Shown: positions 1 to 9,807, counted from the stretch's first letter. The stretch is DNA of 64,000 nt from Slackia sp. (GCA_020725885.1 DYEA01000016.1:1-64000); one strand, 5' to 3'. Notes: a model not told the origin generated them from the letters alone. Numbers and translations: made by a program.

Positions 1-140
<140 letters not shown>

Positions 141-164
141 CGAGCGTCGACGGAGGGTTGAGAG

Positions 165-473
165 TTGGCCAACCAGAAGATCCGGATCCGGCTGAAGGCG
201 TACGATCACGAGATCGTGGACCAGTCCACGAAGCTGATCGTCGAGACGGCGCAGAAGACCGGCGCGAAGGTCGCGGGGCCGATCCCGCTCCCGACCGAGC
301 GCAGCCTGTACTGCGTCATCCGCTCGCCGCACGTCAACAAGGACAGCCGCGAGCAGTTCGAGATGAAGACGCACAAGCGTCTGATCGACATCCTCGAGCC
401 GACGCCGAAGACGGTCGACTCGCTGATGCGGCTTGACCTGCCGGCCGGGGTCCACATCGAGATCAAGCTGTAG
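165..473 (+). CDS. rpsJ: 30S ribosomal protein S10
   Basis: A 102-residue protein, the normal length for S10, containing the family's RIRLKAYDH start and the [20 protein letters not shown]-like central loop. S10 belongs to the head of the 30S subunit, and in many bacteria it doubles as the NusE antitermination factor. The start is TTG, preceded by a GGAGGG site about eight bases upstream; no nearer ATG gives the conserved N-terminus. It is the first gene of the S10 operon and follows tuf by 24 bases, so it may be read through from the str operon. Confidence 0.97.
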   Translation: MANQKIRIRLKAYDHEIVDQSTKLIVETAQKTGAKVAGPIPLPTERSLYCVIRSPHVNKDSREQFEMKTHKRLIDILEPTPKTVDSLMRLDLPAGVHIEIKL

Positions 474-577
474 GCAAGCGCGGCGCTGCATCTGCGGCGC
501 GGCGAGAGGCCGGTCCTCTGGGAGGGCGCACAGCGCCTGGGGTCCCATGACCGATGAGACGAGAAGGTGAGTCGAAG

Positions 578-1204
578 ATGGCACGAGCGATACTGGGCAG
601 GAAGCTGGGGATGACCCAGGTCTGGGGTGAGGGCGACCGGCTGATCCCGGTCACCGTCATCGAGGCCGGGCCGTGCGTCGTCACCCAGGTCCGCACGAAG
701 GAGCGCGACGGCTACACCGCGATCCAGATCGGCTTCGGCGACGTCAAAGAGTCGCGGGTGAACAAGCCGATGGCCGGCCACTTCAAGAAGGCCGGCGTCG
801 CGCCGAAGCGCCACCTCGCGGAGGTGCGCCTGGACGAGGCCGAGGCGACCGAGGCCAAGGTCGGCGACACGATCACGGTGGAAGCGTTCGAGCCCGGCTC
901 GCGCGTGCACATCACCGGCACGAGCAAGGGCAAGGGGTTCCAGGGCGTCATGAAGCGGCACAACTTCCGCGGCGGCCCTGGCGGGCACGGCTCGCACTTC
1001 CATCGTGAGCCGGGCTCCATCGGCCAGTGCGCCAGCCCCTCGCGCGTGTTCAAGGGGCTCGGGCTTCCGGGCCACATGGGCTCGGAGACCGTGACCGTCC
1101 GCAATCTCGAGGTGGTCAAGGTCGACGCCGAGCAGAACCTGCTGCTCGTCAAGGGCGCAGTGCCCGGTGGGAAGAACGGCTTGCTGATGATCCGGCTCGC
1201 CTGA
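578..1204 (+). CDS. rplC: 50S ribosomal protein L3
   Basis: This 208-residue protein begins [15 protein letters not shown], the family's N-terminus. It carries the [20 protein letters not shown] loop that reaches the peptidyl-transferase centre. L3 is an early assembly protein of the 50S subunit. I chose the ATG at 578, behind a GAGAAGGTGA site, rather than an in-frame ATG eight codons upstream, because the family N-terminus starts there. A 104-base spacer separates it from rpsJ. Confidence 0.96.
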   Translation: MARAILGRKLGMTQVWGEGDRLIPVTVIEAGPCVVTQVRTKERDGYTAIQIGFGDVKESRVNKPMAGHFKKAGVAPKRHLAEVRLDEAEATEAKVGDTITVEAFEPGSRVHITGTSKGKGFQGVMKRHNFRGGPGGHGSHFHREPGSIGQCASPSRVFKGLGLPGHMGSETVTVRNLEVVKVDAEQNLLLVKGAVPGGKNGLLMIRLA

Positions 1205-1239
1205 GCGCTTCGGGCGCGGGCTTGTGCGAGGAGTTGATG

Positions 1240-1863
1240 ATGGCAACGATCGAAGTCAAGGACGCGAACGGCAAGAAGGTCGGGACGGCTGACGTCTCCG
1301 ATGCCGTGTTCGCGATCGAACCGAACACGTTTGCGATGCACCAGGTGGTGCGCAGCCAGATGGCGGCCCGCCGTCAGGGCACGCACGACACGAAGGGCCG
1401 CAGCGAGGTCTCTGGCGGCGGCCGCAAGCCCTGGCGTCAGAAGGGCACGGGGCGCGCGCGGCAGGGCACCATCCGTGCCCCGCAGTGGAAGGGTGGCGGC
1501 GTCGTGTTCGGCCCGACGCCCCGCAGCTATGCCTTCAAGGTGCCGAACAAGGTTGTGAAGCTCGCCATGCGGAGCGCCCTGTCCGCGAAGCATGCCGAGG
1601 GCGTCCTGCACGTCATCGACGGGTTCGGCTTCGAGAAGCCGTCGACGAAAGCAGCTGCGGCCGTGCTCGAGAAGCTGGGCATCACCGGGCGGTGCACCGT
1701 GGTCGTGGCCAACGACGACCTCAACGCGATCCTGTCGCTGCGCAATCTGCCGAAGGTGCGCGTCATCACGGCGAACGAGGCGAACACGTACGACCTGGTC
1801 GACAACACGGCGCTGCTGTTCACGCGGCCTGCGCTGGAATGGCTCGAAGGGGTGCTCAAGTAG
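1240..1863 (+). CDS. rplD: 50S ribosomal protein L4
   Basis: The product is 207 residues, normal for L4. The [21 protein letters not shown]-type loop (here [20 protein letters not shown]) lines the peptide exit tunnel. L4 binds 23S rRNA; in some bacteria it also represses its own operon. Two overlapping ATGs occur (1237 and 1240); the second gives a six-base gap from GAGGAG and is preferred. The next gene, rplW, starts on the base after its stop codon. Confidence 0.95.
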   Translation: MATIEVKDANGKKVGTADVSDAVFAIEPNTFAMHQVVRSQMAARRQGTHDTKGRSEVSGGGRKPWRQKGTGRARQGTIRAPQWKGGGVVFGPTPRSYAFKVPNKVVKLAMRSALSAKHAEGVLHVIDGFGFEKPSTKAAAAVLEKLGITGRCTVVVANDDLNAILSLRNLPKVRVITANEANTYDLVDNTALLFTRPALEWLEGVLK

Positions 1864-2151
1864 ATGAAGGACGCGAGAAGCCTGATCATCCGGCCCATCG
1901 TCTCGGAGAAGTCGTACGGGATGATGGAGCAGAACCGGTACGCCTTCGAGGTCGACAAGCGGGCGACCAAGCCCGAGATCGCTCGCGCGGTCGAGGAGAT
2001 CTTCGGCGTGACCGTGACTGCCGTGAACACGATGAACGTTCCAGGCAAGCCGCGGCGCCTCCGCTACAACAAGGGCGTCACGCGCTCCTGGAAGAAGGCG
2101 GTCGTGACGCTCAAGGCGGGCGACTCGATCGACTTGTTCGGGAACCAGTAG
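1864..2151 (+). CDS. rplW: 50S ribosomal protein L23
   Basis: A 95-residue L23, which sits at the tunnel exit and docks signal recognition particle and trigger factor. Family features are the IIRPIVSEKS start, the FEVDKRATKPEI strand and the NTMNVPGKPRR segment. Its ATG abuts the rplD stop, so it is probably translated by coupling. It is followed by a 134-base spacer with hairpin potential before rplB. Confidence 0.95.
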   Translation: MKDARSLIIRPIVSEKSYGMMEQNRYAFEVDKRATKPEIARAVEEIFGVTVTAVNTMNVPGKPRRLRYNKGVTRSWKKAVVTLKAGDSIDLFGNQ

Positions 2152-2169
2152 GAGACCACGGCTGGCCAG

Positions 2170-2198
2170 ACCGGCTGCGGCTCGTGCGATAGAGCCGC
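2170..2198 (+). other. Hairpin-forming spacer between rplW and rplB
   Basis: The 134-base rplW-rplB gap can form a 7-bp stem (2177-2183 GCGGCTC with 2192-2198 GAGCCGC, loop of eight), nested between CCACGG (2156-2161) and CCGTGG (2205-2210). Positions 2170-2189 match the rplF-rplR spacer at 8141-8160 with one mismatch in 20 bases. There is no U-tract, so it looks more like a structured spacer or processing/autoregulatory site than a terminator. Confidence 0.45.
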
Positions 2199-2285
2199 CC
2201 GGCACCGTGGATGAGTCCGGCGTCGAGCCGCAGACGCGCAAGCGTCGAGTCCCGGCGGCCCGGCAATCGGACGGAAGGAGAGGAC

Positions 2286-3116
2286 ATGGGACTGAAGAAG
2301 TACAAGCCGACGTCGCCAGGACGGCGATTCCAGACGGTCTCGGACTTCGCGGACATCACGAAGACCGAGCCTGAGAAGTCGCTGCTCGAGCCGCTGCACA
2401 AGAAGGGCGGCCGGAACAACAACGGGCGCATCACGACCCGGCACCAGGGCGGCGGGCACAAGCGGCGCTACCGCAAGATCGACTTCAAGCGCGACAAGGA
2501 CGGCGTTCCCGCCAAGGTCGCGTCGATCGAGTACGACCCGAACCGTTCGGCGCGCATCGCGCTCCTGCACTATGCGGACGGCGAGAAGCGCTACATCCTC
2601 GCGCCGCAGAAGCTGAGCGTCGGCGACACGGTGATGTCGGGGCCTGATGCGGACATCCGGCCGGGCAACGCTCTGCCGCTCGAGAACATCCCGACCGGCA
2701 CCGTGGTGCATGCGATCGAGCTGCAGCCCGGGCGCGGCGCGGCGATCGCCCGTTCGGCCGGGACGAGCGCGCAGCTGATGGCCAAGGAAGGACCGTTCGC
2801 GATCCTCAGGATGCCGTCGTCTGAGATGCGCATGGTGCCGCTGAAGTGCCGTGCCACCGTCGGCGTGGTCGGCAACCCCGAGCACGAGGGCGTCTCCATC
2901 GGCAAGGCCGGTCGGGCGCGCTGGATGGGCATCCGTCCGTCCGTCCGCGGCACGGCGATGAACCCGGTCGACCACCCGCACGGCGGTGGCGAAGGCAAGA
3001 ACAAGTCCGCGGGCCGTCATCCGGTGTCGCCGTGGGGCGTCCCGACCAAGGGCCACCGCACCCGCAAGAAGCACAAGGCGTCCGACCGCATGATCATCCG
3101 CCGCCGGAAGAAGTAG
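2286..3116 (+). CDS. rplB: 50S ribosomal protein L2
   Basis: L2 of 276 residues, the usual length, needed for subunit association and peptidyl transfer. The C-terminal HPHGGGEGK loop carries the histidine placed near the catalytic centre. The N-terminus [13 protein letters not shown] and the central [12 protein letters not shown] stretch are also family marks. The ATG at 2286 follows GAAGGAGAGGAC. An upstream in-frame ATG at 2211 would add residues with no L2 similarity and is rejected. Confidence 0.97.
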   Translation: MGLKKYKPTSPGRRFQTVSDFADITKTEPEKSLLEPLHKKGGRNNNGRITTRHQGGGHKRRYRKIDFKRDKDGVPAKVASIEYDPNRSARIALLHYADGEKRYILAPQKLSVGDTVMSGPDADIRPGNALPLENIPTGTVVHAIELQPGRGAAIARSAGTSAQLMAKEGPFAILRMPSSEMRMVPLKCRATVGVVGNPEHEGVSIGKAGRARWMGIRPSVRGTAMNPVDHPHGGGEGKNKSAGRHPVSPWGVPTKGHRTRKKHKASDRMIIRRRKK

Positions 3117-3134
3117 CGCGTAAAGGAGCTTGAA

Positions 3135-3413
3135 GTGAGCAGAAGCCTGAAGAAGGGTCCCTACGTCGAGCCTCGACTCCTGCAGCGCATCCACGCCATG
3201 AACGAGGCCGGCGAGAAGAAGGTCATCAAGACGTGGTCGCGCGCCTCGACCATCTTCCCGGAGATGGTCGGCCACACCATCGCCGTGCACGACGGACGCA
3301 AGCACGTCCCCGTCTACATCACCGAGTCGATGGTCGGCCACAAGCTGGGCGAGTTCGCTCCGACCCGCACGTTCCGCGGGCACGCGGAGGATCGGAAGAA
3401 GGGCCGGCGGTAG
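3135..3413 (+). CDS. rpsS: 30S ribosomal protein S19
   Basis: A 92-residue S19, normal length, beginning [15 protein letters not shown], with the [25 protein letters not shown] core and [12 protein letters not shown] near the end. It contacts S13 in the 30S head. The start is GTG, eight bases after AAAGGAG. Its stop codon runs into a 7-bp hairpin in the following spacer. Confidence 0.96.
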   Translation: MSRSLKKGPYVEPRLLQRIHAMNEAGEKKVIKTWSRASTIFPEMVGHTIAVHDGRKHVPVYITESMVGHKLGEFAPTRTFRGHAEDRKKGRR

Positions 3414-3436
3414 CCGGGCGTCGTGATAAGCCCGGC
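3413..3436 (+). other. Hairpin in rpsS-rplV spacer
   Basis: GCCGGGC (3413-3419, overlapping the end of the rpsS stop codon) pairs perfectly with GCCCGGC (3430-3436) across a ten-base loop. No U-run follows. It is one of several GC-rich hairpins in the longer gaps of this ribosomal-protein cluster. Confidence 0.4.
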
Positions 3437-3483
3437 GCGGTGCGAGCGTCGTACCGGCCGGTCGTCGTCGGAGGTTCATGCAG

Positions 3484-3825
3484 ATGGAAGCGAAAGCAGT
3501 AGCGAGATACGTGAGGGTGAGCCCGCGGAAGGCGCGGCTCGTCGTCGACCTCGTGCGGGGCAAGAGCGTCCCTGAGGCCGAGGCGATCCTCAAGTTCAGC
3601 GACAGGGCGGCCGCCGAAGTGGTCGGCAAGGTCGTGCACAGCGCAGCTGCGAACGCCGTGCAGCAGCACAAGGTGCGCCCGGAGACCCTGTACGTCGCAG
3701 AAGCGTACGTCGACGAGGGTCCGACGCTGAAGCGCATCCGGCCGCGCGCACGCGGCATGGCGTACCGGATCAACAAGCGGACCAGCCACATCACGGTGGT
3801 CGTCAAGCAGCGAGAGGAGGCCTAG
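3484..3825 (+). CDS. rplV: 50S ribosomal protein L22
   Basis: A 113-residue L22, one of the proteins whose beta-hairpin lines the nascent peptide tunnel. It contains the [19 protein letters not shown]-terminal helix and the [19 protein letters not shown] hairpin region, site of macrolide-resistance changes in other species. An ATG two codons earlier (3478) lies only two bases from GGAGGT; the ATG at 3484 has an eight-base gap and is preferred. The rpsC ATG begins four bases after its stop. Confidence 0.94.
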   Translation: MEAKAVARYVRVSPRKARLVVDLVRGKSVPEAEAILKFSDRAAAEVVGKVVHSAAANAVQQHKVRPETLYVAEAYVDEGPTLKRIRPRARGMAYRINKRTSHITVVVKQREEA

Positions 3826-3829
3826 CGCC

Positions 3830-4546
3830 ATGGGGCAGAAGGTCTATCCCATCGGGCTGAGGCTCGGCATCACTGAGGACTGGCGTTCGCGGTGGTTCCA
3901 AAGCAAGGGCTACGACAAGGCCCTCGCTGAGGACCTCGCGATCCGCAAGTACCTCACGAAGCGGCTCGAGCGCGCGGCGGTGTCCCGCATCGACATCGAG
4001 CGCAAGGGCGACAAGGTCATCGTCAAGCTGTGGACCGCCCGTCCCGGCATCGTCATCGGCAAGAAGGGCGCCGAAGTCGACGTGCTCCGCAAGCAGCTCG
4101 AGGAGCTGATCGGCCGTCCGGTGGCCGTCGAGATCGTCGAGATCAAGCGGCCGGAGCTCGACGCCACGCTCGTGGCGCAGAGCATCGCCGAGCAGCTCGT
4201 CGCGCGCGTGTCGTTCCGCCGGGCCATGAAGAAGGCCGTGACGAACGCGATGAAGAGCGGCGCGAAGGGCGTGCGCATCCAGTGCTCGGGCCGTCTGGGC
4301 GGCGCGGAGATGGGGCGCCGCGAGTGGTACCGCGAGGGACGCGTGCCGCTGCACACGCTGCGCGCGAAGATCGACTACGGCCAGGCGGACGCGGTCACGA
4401 CCTTCGGCGTCATCGGCGTCAAGGTGTGGATCTACCGCGGCGACTTCATCCGCGACGCCGAAGACCCGATCCTGGCAGAGCAGCCGTCCGGCCGTTCGCG
4501 CTCTGAGCGCCCGCGCGGCCGTCGCGATGGTGAAGGGAGAGGCTGA
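3830..4546 (+). CDS. rpsC: 30S ribosomal protein S3
   Basis: A 238-residue S3. It has the [13 protein letters not shown] start, a type II KH RNA-binding domain with the [13 protein letters not shown] loop (residues ~70-85), and the C-terminal [26 protein letters not shown] region. It ends in a basic Arg/Ser-rich tail of about 15 residues, as in other actinobacteria. S3 forms part of the mRNA entry site. rplP follows after two bases. Confidence 0.96.
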   Translation: MGQKVYPIGLRLGITEDWRSRWFQSKGYDKALAEDLAIRKYLTKRLERAAVSRIDIERKGDKVIVKLWTARPGIVIGKKGAEVDVLRKQLEELIGRPVAVEIVEIKRPELDATLVAQSIAEQLVARVSFRRAMKKAVTNAMKSGAKGVRIQCSGRLGGAEMGRREWYREGRVPLHTLRAKIDYGQADAVTTFGVIGVKVWIYRGDFIRDAEDPILAEQPSGRSRSERPRGRRDGEGRG

Positions 4547-4548
4547 TC

Positions 4549-4974
4549 ATGCTGCTTCCTAAGAGGGTCAAGCACAGGAAAGTCCAGCGCGGCAGCATGA
4601 AGGGCGCCGCGAAGGGCGGCACGCAGGTTCACTTCGGCGACTACGGCCTGAAGGCGCTCGAGGCCGCATGGATCACCAACCGGCAGATCGAGGCCGCCCG
4701 TATCGCGATGACCCGCTACATGAAGCGTGGCGGCAAGGTGTGGATCAACATCTTCCCGGACAAGCCGGTCACGCAGAAGCCCGCCGAGACCCGTATGGGC
4801 TCGGGCAAGGGCAACCCGGAGAAGTGGGTCGCCGTCGTGAAGCCGGGCAAGGTCATGTTCGAGGTGGCTGGCGTCAGCGAGGAGGTCGCGCGCGAAGCGC
4901 TCCGGCTCGCTGCCCAGAAGCTGCCGATCAAGTGCAAGTTCGTCACACGAGCCGAGTCTGGCGGTGAGGCATAG
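4549..4974 (+). CDS. rplP: 50S ribosomal protein L16
   Basis: A 141-residue L16 (usual ~138-145) starting [14 protein letters not shown], with [10 protein letters not shown] and [20 protein letters not shown]16 organises the A-site region of 23S rRNA. The ATG lies two bases past the rpsC stop, behind GGGAGAGG. rpmC starts on the base after its stop codon. Confidence 0.96.
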   Translation: MLLPKRVKHRKVQRGSMKGAAKGGTQVHFGDYGLKALEAAWITNRQIEAARIAMTRYMKRGGKVWINIFPDKPVTQKPAETRMGSGKGNPEKWVAVVKPGKVMFEVAGVSEEVAREALRLAAQKLPIKCKFVTRAESGGEA

Positions 4975-5187
4975 ATGAAGGCTGCAGAGATCAAGGCGCT
5001 GGCGGACCAGGAGCTGGTCGAGAAGCTCAAGCAGGCGCGCACGGAGCTGTTCAACCTGCGGTTCCGGCTCGCGACCGGCAACCTGGACAACCCGAACGCG
5101 ATCCGCGCTGTCAAGAAGGACATCGCACGTCTCCACACCGAGCTGCGCGCCCGCGAGATCGAGGCGTCGCGCAGCCAGGCGTCGTAG
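4975..5187 (+). CDS. rpmC: 50S ribosomal protein L29
   Basis: A 70-residue two-helix protein with the L29 core [26 protein letters not shown]. It sits near the tunnel exit beside L23. Its ATG abuts the rplP stop codon, suggesting translational coupling. The C-terminal [11 protein letters not shown] tail is lineage-variable. Confidence 0.94.
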   Translation: MKAAEIKALADQELVEKLKQARTELFNLRFRLATGNLDNPNAIRAVKKDIARLHTELRAREIEASRSQAS

Positions 5188-5207
5188 CGTGCAGGAAGGG
5201 ATGACGG

Positions 5208-5468
5208 ATGACTACCGAGCGTAACCGTCGCAAGGAGCGGCAGGGGGTCGTGGTCTCGATCTCGGGCGAGAAGACCTGCGTCGTCATGGTCGAGGACCGC
5301 AAGAAGCACCCCCTGTACGGCAAGATGATCACCCGCAGCAAGAAGCTCCACGTGCACGACGAGGCGAACGAGGCCCAGGTCGGGGACACGGTCCGCGTCA
5401 TGGAGACGCGCCCGCTGTCGAAGCTCAAGCGCTGGCGTCTCGTCGAGGTCGTGGAGAAGGCCAAGTAG
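5208..5468 (+). CDS. rpsQ: 30S ribosomal protein S17
   Basis: An 86-residue OB-fold protein, the usual S17 length. [25 protein letters not shown] and [19 protein letters not shown] are family-specific. S17 is an early binder of 16S rRNA. The ATG follows GGAAGGGATGACGG. A 54-base gap separates it from rplN. Confidence 0.95.
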   Translation: MTTERNRRKERQGVVVSISGEKTCVVMVEDRKKHPLYGKMITRSKKLHVHDEANEAQVGDTVRVMETRPLSKLKRWRLVEVVEKAK

Positions 5469-5522
5469 CACTGGTCCGCTCGGCTCGTCGCCGATGACCA
5501 GGTAGGCTCAACGGAGGAAGAG

Positions 5523-5891
5523 ATGATCCAGCAAGAGACACGGCTCAAAGTCGCCGACAACTCCGGCGCGCGGAAGGTCGCGTGCATCAAGGTGCTCGGC
5601 GGCACCCGGCGGCGGTACGCCCGCGTCGGTGACGTGATCGTCTGCTCAGTCAAGGAGGCGATCCCGAACGGCACCGTCAAGAAGGGCGACGTCGTCAAGG
5701 CAGTGGTCGTCCGCACCAAGAAGGAGATCCGTCGGCCCGACGGCAGCTACATCAAGTTCGACGAGAACGCCGCCGTCATCATCGACAACCAAGGCAACCC
5801 GCGCGGTACCCGTATCTTCGGCCCGGTGGCGCGCGAGCTCCGCGATCGCAGGTTCATGAAGATCGTGTCGCTCGCGCCGGAAGTCCTGTAG
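5523..5891 (+). CDS. rplN: 50S ribosomal protein L14
   Basis: A 122-residue L14, the invariant family length, starting [18 protein letters not shown] and ending in the [15 protein letters not shown] helix. It sits at the subunit interface and is the binding site of the silencing factor RsfS. The ATG is behind GGAGGAAGAG. Its stop lies 12 bases before the rplX start. Confidence 0.97.
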   Translation: MIQQETRLKVADNSGARKVACIKVLGGTRRRYARVGDVIVCSVKEAIPNGTVKKGDVVKAVVVRTKKEIRRPDGSYIKFDENAAVIIDNQGNPRGTRIFGPVARELRDRRFMKIVSLAPEVL

Positions 5892-5903
5892 GAGGTGACG
5901 TAC

Positions 5904-6227
5904 GTGGCTGGCTCTATGACTGTCCGCAAGGGCGACAAGGTCCGCGTCATCGCTGGCAAGGACAAGGGCAAGGAAGGCAAGGTCCTTCGCGCGTACCCAG
6001 AGAAGCAGCGCGTGGTCGTCGAGAACGTCCACATGATCAAGAAGGCCACGCGGCCGTCGCAGCGCAACCCGCAGGGCGGCATCGTCGAGATGGAGGGCAC
6101 GATCCACGTCTCGAACGTGATGCTCGTCTGCCCGAGCTGCGGCCAGCCCACGCGAGTGGCGCGCCGTCGCGAAGAGGGCGTTCGCATCCGCGTGTGCAAG
6201 AAGTGCGGCAAGGACGTCGACAAGTAG
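5904..6227 (+). CDS. rplX: 50S ribosomal protein L24, zinc-ribbon form
   Basis: A 107-residue L24 with the KOW motif [19 protein letters not shown] near the N-terminus. It also has a C-terminal pair of CxxC knuckles (C76/C79 and C98/C101) that would bind zinc. The GTG at 5904 is chosen because the only good site, GGAGGTG (5891-5897), lies six bases before it; a GTG at 5895 overlaps that site. L24 is an assembly initiator of the 50S subunit. Confidence 0.94.
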   Translation: MAGSMTVRKGDKVRVIAGKDKGKEGKVLRAYPEKQRVVVENVHMIKKATRPSQRNPQGGIVEMEGTIHVSNVMLVCPSCGQPTRVARRREEGVRIRVCKKCGKDVDK

Positions 6228-6288
6228 ACGCTCGATGCGAAGTCCCGGCGGGTCGGAAATCTGCCGGGCGCAGGATCGGAGGAGACAC

Positions 6289-6831
6289 GTGGCACCACGT
6301 CTGAAAGAGCGGTACCAGAAGGAGATCGTCCCGGCGCTCAAAGAGCGGCTCGGGTGCGCGAACGTGCACCAGGTGCCGCGGCTGGAGAAGGTCGTCGTCA
6401 ACATGGGCGTCGGCGCGGCCGTCCAGGACCCCAAGCAGCTTGAGGCCGCGATGCAGGACCTGGCCCAGATCACCGGCCAGAAGCCGGCCGTGACGCGAGC
6501 CAAGAAGTCGATCGCGGGCTTCAAGGTGCGCCAGGGCATGGCGATCGGCGCCAAGGTGACGCTTCGGGGCGACCGCATGTGGGAGTTCGTCGACCGCTTG
6601 CTGTCGACGGCGCTCCCGAGGATCCGCGACTTCCGCGGGATCAGCCCCGACGCGTTCGATGGAAGGGGCAACTACTCGCTCGGCATCACCGAGCAGCTGA
6701 TCTTCCCGGAGATCGACTACGACAAGGTCGAACGGGTGCGAGGTATGGACATCACGTTCGTCACGAGCGCGGAAACAGACGAGGAGGCCCGGGCGTTGCT
6801 CGACGAGCTCGGCTTCCCGTTCAAGCGATAG
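6289..6831 (+). CDS. rplE: 50S ribosomal protein L5
   Basis: A 180-residue L5, normal length, which binds 5S rRNA and contacts P-site tRNA. Recognisable parts are [50 protein letters not shown] and the [21 protein letters not shown] stretch. The start is GTG behind GGAGGAG (6278-6284). A longer reading from 6235 has no family support. The 61-base gap before it contains a CCCGGC/GCCGGG hairpin (6244-6268). Confidence 0.96.
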   Translation: MAPRLKERYQKEIVPALKERLGCANVHQVPRLEKVVVNMGVGAAVQDPKQLEAAMQDLAQITGQKPAVTRAKKSIAGFKVRQGMAIGAKVTLRGDRMWEFVDRLLSTALPRIRDFRGISPDAFDGRGNYSLGITEQLIFPEIDYDKVERVRGMDITFVTSAETDEEARALLDELGFPFKR

Positions 6832-6879
6832 ACCAGGCGGAGCCGTTCAGACGGACCGACCGTTCGAGGAGGTCGAACA

Positions 6880-7065
6880 GTGGCAAAGAAGTCGATGATC
6901 GCGAAGGCGAAGCGCAAGCCCAAGTTCGCGGTGCGCGCGGTGAACCGGTGCGTCCGCTGCGGGCGCCCGCGCGGGTATTTCCGCCAGTTCGGGCTCTGCC
7001 GCATCTGCCTGCGCGAGCTTGCCAGCCGCGGCGAGCTGCCCGGCGTGAAGAAGGCGAGCTGGTAG
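6880..7065 (+). CDS. rpsN: 30S ribosomal protein S14, type Z (zinc-binding)
   Basis: At 61 residues this is the short zinc form of S14, with C24/C27 and C40/C43 in [20 protein letters not shown]. The longer zinc-free paralogue used under zinc limitation is not in this window. The start is GTG behind GAGGAGG. S14 is a late-assembling 30S head protein. Confidence 0.96.
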   Translation: MAKKSMIAKAKRKPKFAVRAVNRCVRCGRPRGYFRQFGLCRICLRELASRGELPGVKKASW

Positions 7066-7162
7066 GCCGAGCGGCCGAGCCTGCAGGATCCGCCAGGCGC
7101 CGGAGCCACGGGTTTCGGCGAACCGGCGGACCGTACGAGTCCGATCACAGGAGGACGAACAC

Positions 7163-7561
7163 ATGAGCATGACAGATCCCATCGCAGACATGCTGACCCG
7201 CATCAGGAACGCGAACACCGCGTACCACAGCACGGTCGAGATGCCCTCGTCCAAGAAGCTGGTGGAGATCGCCCGCATCTTGAAGGAAGAGGGCTACATC
7301 GCCGACTATGTGGTCAAGCCGGCCGAGCCGCGCGACGTCTTGCAGATCACGCTGAAGTACGGCCCGAAGAAGCAGCGCGTGATCAGCGGCATCCGGCGCA
7401 TCAGCAAGCCGGGTCTGCGCGTCTACGCCAAGAAGGACGAGCTGCCTCGTGTGCTGGGCGGCCTCGGCATCGCGGTCATCTCCACTTCGCGCGGCGTGAT
7501 GACCGACAAGCAGGCCCGCGCGGCGGGCGTCGGCGGCGAGGTCATCGCCTACATCTGGTGA
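7163..7561 (+). CDS. rpsH: 30S ribosomal protein S8
   Basis: A 132-residue S8, normal size. [16 protein letters not shown] marks its N-terminus and [26 protein letters not shown] its end. S8 binds the central domain of 16S rRNA; in enterobacteria it represses the spc operon. The ATG lies behind AGGAGGACG; a second ATG two codons on is possible. The 97-base upstream spacer can form a TCCGCC/GGCGGA stem. Confidence 0.95.
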   Translation: MSMTDPIADMLTRIRNANTAYHSTVEMPSSKKLVEIARILKEEGYIADYVVKPAEPRDVLQITLKYGPKKQRVISGIRRISKPGLRVYAKKDELPRVLGGLGIAVISTSRGVMTDKQARAAGVGGEVIAYIW

Positions 7562-7590
7562 CCGGGCAGGACTGAAAGGAGCGAGGAGCT

Positions 7591-8127
7591 GTGTCTCGTA
7601 TCGGCAAGCAGCCCATCCCGGTCCCGTCCGGGGTCGAGGTGGCCATCAACGGGAACGAGGTCTCGGTGAAGGGTCCCAAAGGGACGCTTACCCAGACCTT
7701 CGACAAGGACATGATCATCGAGCTCGAGGACGGCGCGATCGTCGTCAAGCGTCCGAGCGACGAGCGGCGGCACCGCTCGCTGCACGGTCTGACGCGCACC
7801 CTCATCGCGAACATGGTGCAGGGCGTCTCCGAAGGGTTCCAGAAGGAGCTCGAGATCGTCGGCGTCGGCTACCGCGCCGCGCTGAAGGGGTCGGACCTGG
7901 ACCTGAGCCTGGGCTTCAGCCACCCCGTGGTGATCAAGCCCGAAGAAGGGATCACCTTCGAGGTGCCCGCTCCGACGAAGATCGTCGTCAAGGGCATCGA
8001 CAAGCAGCGCGTCGGTCAGGTTGCGGCCGAGATCCGCAAGATCCGCCCGCCCGAGCCGTACAAGGGCAAGGGCGTGCGGTATGCCGGCGAGCACGTTCGC
8101 CGGAAGCTCGGCAAGGCGGCCAAGTAG
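7591..8127 (+). CDS. rplF: 50S ribosomal protein L6
   Basis: A 178-residue L6 made of two similar domains. It starts [16 protein letters not shown] and carries the diagnostic C-terminal [15 protein letters not shown] motif. It contacts the sarcin-ricin loop and the factor-binding site. The start is GTG behind AAAGGAGCGAGGAG. A hairpin with a 7-bp stem follows its stop codon. Confidence 0.97.
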   Translation: MSRIGKQPIPVPSGVEVAINGNEVSVKGPKGTLTQTFDKDMIIELEDGAIVVKRPSDERRHRSLHGLTRTLIANMVQGVSEGFQKELEIVGVGYRAALKGSDLDLSLGFSHPVVIKPEEGITFEVPAPTKIVVKGIDKQRVGQVAAEIRKIRPPEPYKGKGVRYAGEHVRRKLGKAAK

Positions 8128-8136
8128 CGGTAAGGC

Positions 8137-8160
8137 TCGCACCGGCTGCGGCTGGTGCGA
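8137..8160 (+). repeat. Spacer hairpin sharing a 20-base element with the rplW-rplB gap
   Basis: TCGCACC (8137-8143) pairs perfectly with GGTGCGA (8154-8160) across a ten-base loop. The stretch 8141-8160 is identical to 2170-2189 except at one base. The element is therefore present twice in this operon, both times directly behind a ribosomal-protein stop codon. No U-tract follows. Confidence 0.5.
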
Positions 8161-8187
8161 CGGATCGAGGAAGCAGGTTCTCAGACC

Positions 8188-8556
8188 ATGGACAAGACGA
8201 AAGCGAAGCGAGCAGCGCTGGCGAGGCGGCAGCGCCGCGTCCGGGGCAAGGTCTCGGGCACGGCCGCTCGTCCGCGCCTGCGCATCACGCGCTCGAACAC
8301 CAACATCTACGCGCAGATCATCGACGACGAGGCCGGCGTGACGCTGGTGTCGGCCTCCACGCTCGACCCGGAGCTCAAGTCCGTGCTGAAGAGCCGCTCG
8401 AGCATCGAGGCGGCCAAGGCCGTGGGCGAGCTGGTCGGGCGGCGGGCCGTGGCCAAGGGGATCACGGCCGTCGTGTTCGACCGCGGAGGCCGGCTGTACC
8501 ACGGCCGCGTGAAAGCACTTGCGGATGGCGCCCGTGATGCGGGCCTGTCGTTCTAG
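8188..8556 (+). CDS. rplR: 50S ribosomal protein L18
   Basis: A 122-residue L18, which binds 5S rRNA with L5. The basic N-terminus ([22 protein letters not shown]) leads into [20 protein letters not shown] and ends [23 protein letters not shown]. The ATG at 8188 gives the family N-terminus; its ribosome site (GAGGAAGCAGG) is weak and far. An in-frame start at 8155 would lie inside the hairpin and is rejected. rpsE follows after 12 bases. Confidence 0.94.
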   Translation: MDKTKAKRAALARRQRRVRGKVSGTAARPRLRITRSNTNIYAQIIDDEAGVTLVSASTLDPELKSVLKSRSSIEAAKAVGELVGRRAVAKGITAVVFDRGGRLYHGRVKALADGARDAGLSF

Positions 8557-8568
8557 GAGGATGCGCTG

Positions 8569-9087
8569 ATGGCTCGCGATCACGAAGCCGCTCCGGTCTC
8601 GGAGCTTCAGGAGAAGGTCGTTTACATCAACCGTGTCGCCAAGGTCGTCAAGGGCGGCCGGCGGTTCTCGCTCACCGCGCTCGTGGTCGTCGGCGACGGC
8701 AACGGGCGGGTCGGCGTCGGCATGGGCAAGTCTGCCGAGGTGCCCGTGGCGATCAAGAAGGGCGTCGAGGACGCGAAGAAGAACATGTTCACCTTCCCGC
8801 TTGCTGGCACCACGATCCCGCACGAGGTCCTGGGCGAGTTCGGCGCGGGCAAGGTGCTGCTCAAGCCCGCTGCCCCGGGTACCGGCGTCATCGCAGGCGG
8901 CCCGGTGCGCGCGCTGCTCGAGCTTGGCGGCATCAAAGACGTGCTCTCGAAGTCGCTCGGCAGCAACAACGCGCTCAACATGGTGAAGGCGGCCGCTGAA
9001 GGGCTCAAGCAGCTCAGCAGCCCGGAGGAGATCGCCCGCAAGCGCGGCAAGTCCGTCGCGGAAGTGTACGGTCTGGAGGTCAAGTGA
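8569..9087 (+). CDS. rpsE: 30S ribosomal protein S5
   Basis: A 172-residue S5. The double-stranded-RNA-binding-like domain spans residues ~15-80 ([35 protein letters not shown]). The C-terminal domain includes [20 protein letters not shown]5 takes part in decoding accuracy and mRNA unwinding. The ATG lies behind AGGAGG. Its TGA overlaps the rpmD ATG by one base. Confidence 0.96.
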   Translation: MARDHEAAPVSELQEKVVYINRVAKVVKGGRRFSLTALVVVGDGNGRVGVGMGKSAEVPVAIKKGVEDAKKNMFTFPLAGTTIPHEVLGEFGAGKVLLKPAAPGTGVIAGGPVRALLELGGIKDVLSKSLGSNNALNMVKAAAEGLKQLSSPEEIARKRGKSVAEVYGLEVK

Positions 9088-9284
9088 TGGCGAAGGCGAC
9101 GAAGCCGAGCACGCTCAAGATCACGCTCGTCAAGAGCGTCATCGGTGCTCCGCAGGACCAGAAGGCGACCGTCCGCGCCCTCGGGTTGAAGCGGCTCAAC
9201 CACACCGTCGAGCAGCCCGACACCCCGGTCATCCGCGGCATGGTCTTCAAGGTGAAGCACCTCGTGAAGGTCGAGGAGCAGTAG
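9087..9284 (+). CDS. rpmD: 50S ribosomal protein L30
   Basis: A 65-residue L30 containing [29 protein letters not shown], the bacterial family core. L30 is absent from some bacterial groups but common in actinobacteria. The ATG at 9087 overlaps the rpsE stop (TGATG) and lies six bases from GGAGGT inside rpsE, a typical coupling arrangement. Confidence 0.93.
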   Translation: MAKATKPSTLKITLVKSVIGAPQDQKATVRALGLKRLNHTVEQPDTPVIRGMVFKVKHLVKVEEQ

Positions 9285-9360
9285 CACGCACGAACAGTCA
9301 GCCGGCGGCGAGCGGCCGGCGCCGGGCGACGCCCGGAAGCGTCACGAAGGAGTGCTGAAC

Positions 9361-9807
9361 ATGCAGATCCACGATCTCTTCCCGGCTCCTGGGTCCCGCA
9401 AGGAGCGCAAGCGCGTCGGGCGCGGCCACGGCAGCGGCCACGGCGGGCGTTCCGGTCGAGGCAACAAGGGCCAGCTGTCTCGCTCCGGCGGCGGCAAGGG
9501 CCCTGGGTTCGAGGGCGGCCAGAACCCGCTGCACATGCGGCTGCCGAAGCTGCCGGGCTTCAAGAACCGCAACCGCGTCGAGTATGCGGTCGTCAACGTC
9601 TCCCGTCTCGACGCGCTGTACGAGGCGGGAGCCGTGGTCGACGTCGACTCCCTGTTCGAGAAGGGCGTCATCAAGTCCAAGACCGTCCCCGTGAAGGTCC
9701 TCGGCGACGGTGAGCTCACCAAGCCCCTGACGGTCCGCGTCGACAAGGTCTCGGAGCCTGCGAAGGCGAAGATCGAGGCAGCAGGAGGGACGGTCGAGCA
9801 GCGGTGA
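9361..9807 (+). CDS. rplO: 50S ribosomal protein L15
   Basis: A 148-residue L15 with the glycine/basic-rich N-terminal extension (KRVGRGHGSGHGGRSGRGNKGQ) that threads into 23S rRNA. The C-terminal domain includes KVLGDGELTKPLTVRVDKVSEPAK. The ATG at 9361 is preferred over an in-frame GTG at 9352, which overlaps the GAAGGAG site. The upstream 76-base spacer contains GC-rich inverted repeats (9301-9336). Its end overlaps secY by four bases. Confidence 0.95.
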   Translation: MQIHDLFPAPGSRKERKRVGRGHGSGHGGRSGRGNKGQLSRSGGGKGPGFEGGQNPLHMRLPKLPGFKNRNRVEYAVVNVSRLDALYEAGAVVDVDSLFEKGVIKSKTVPVKVLGDGELTKPLTVRVDKVSEPAKAKIEAAGGTVEQR

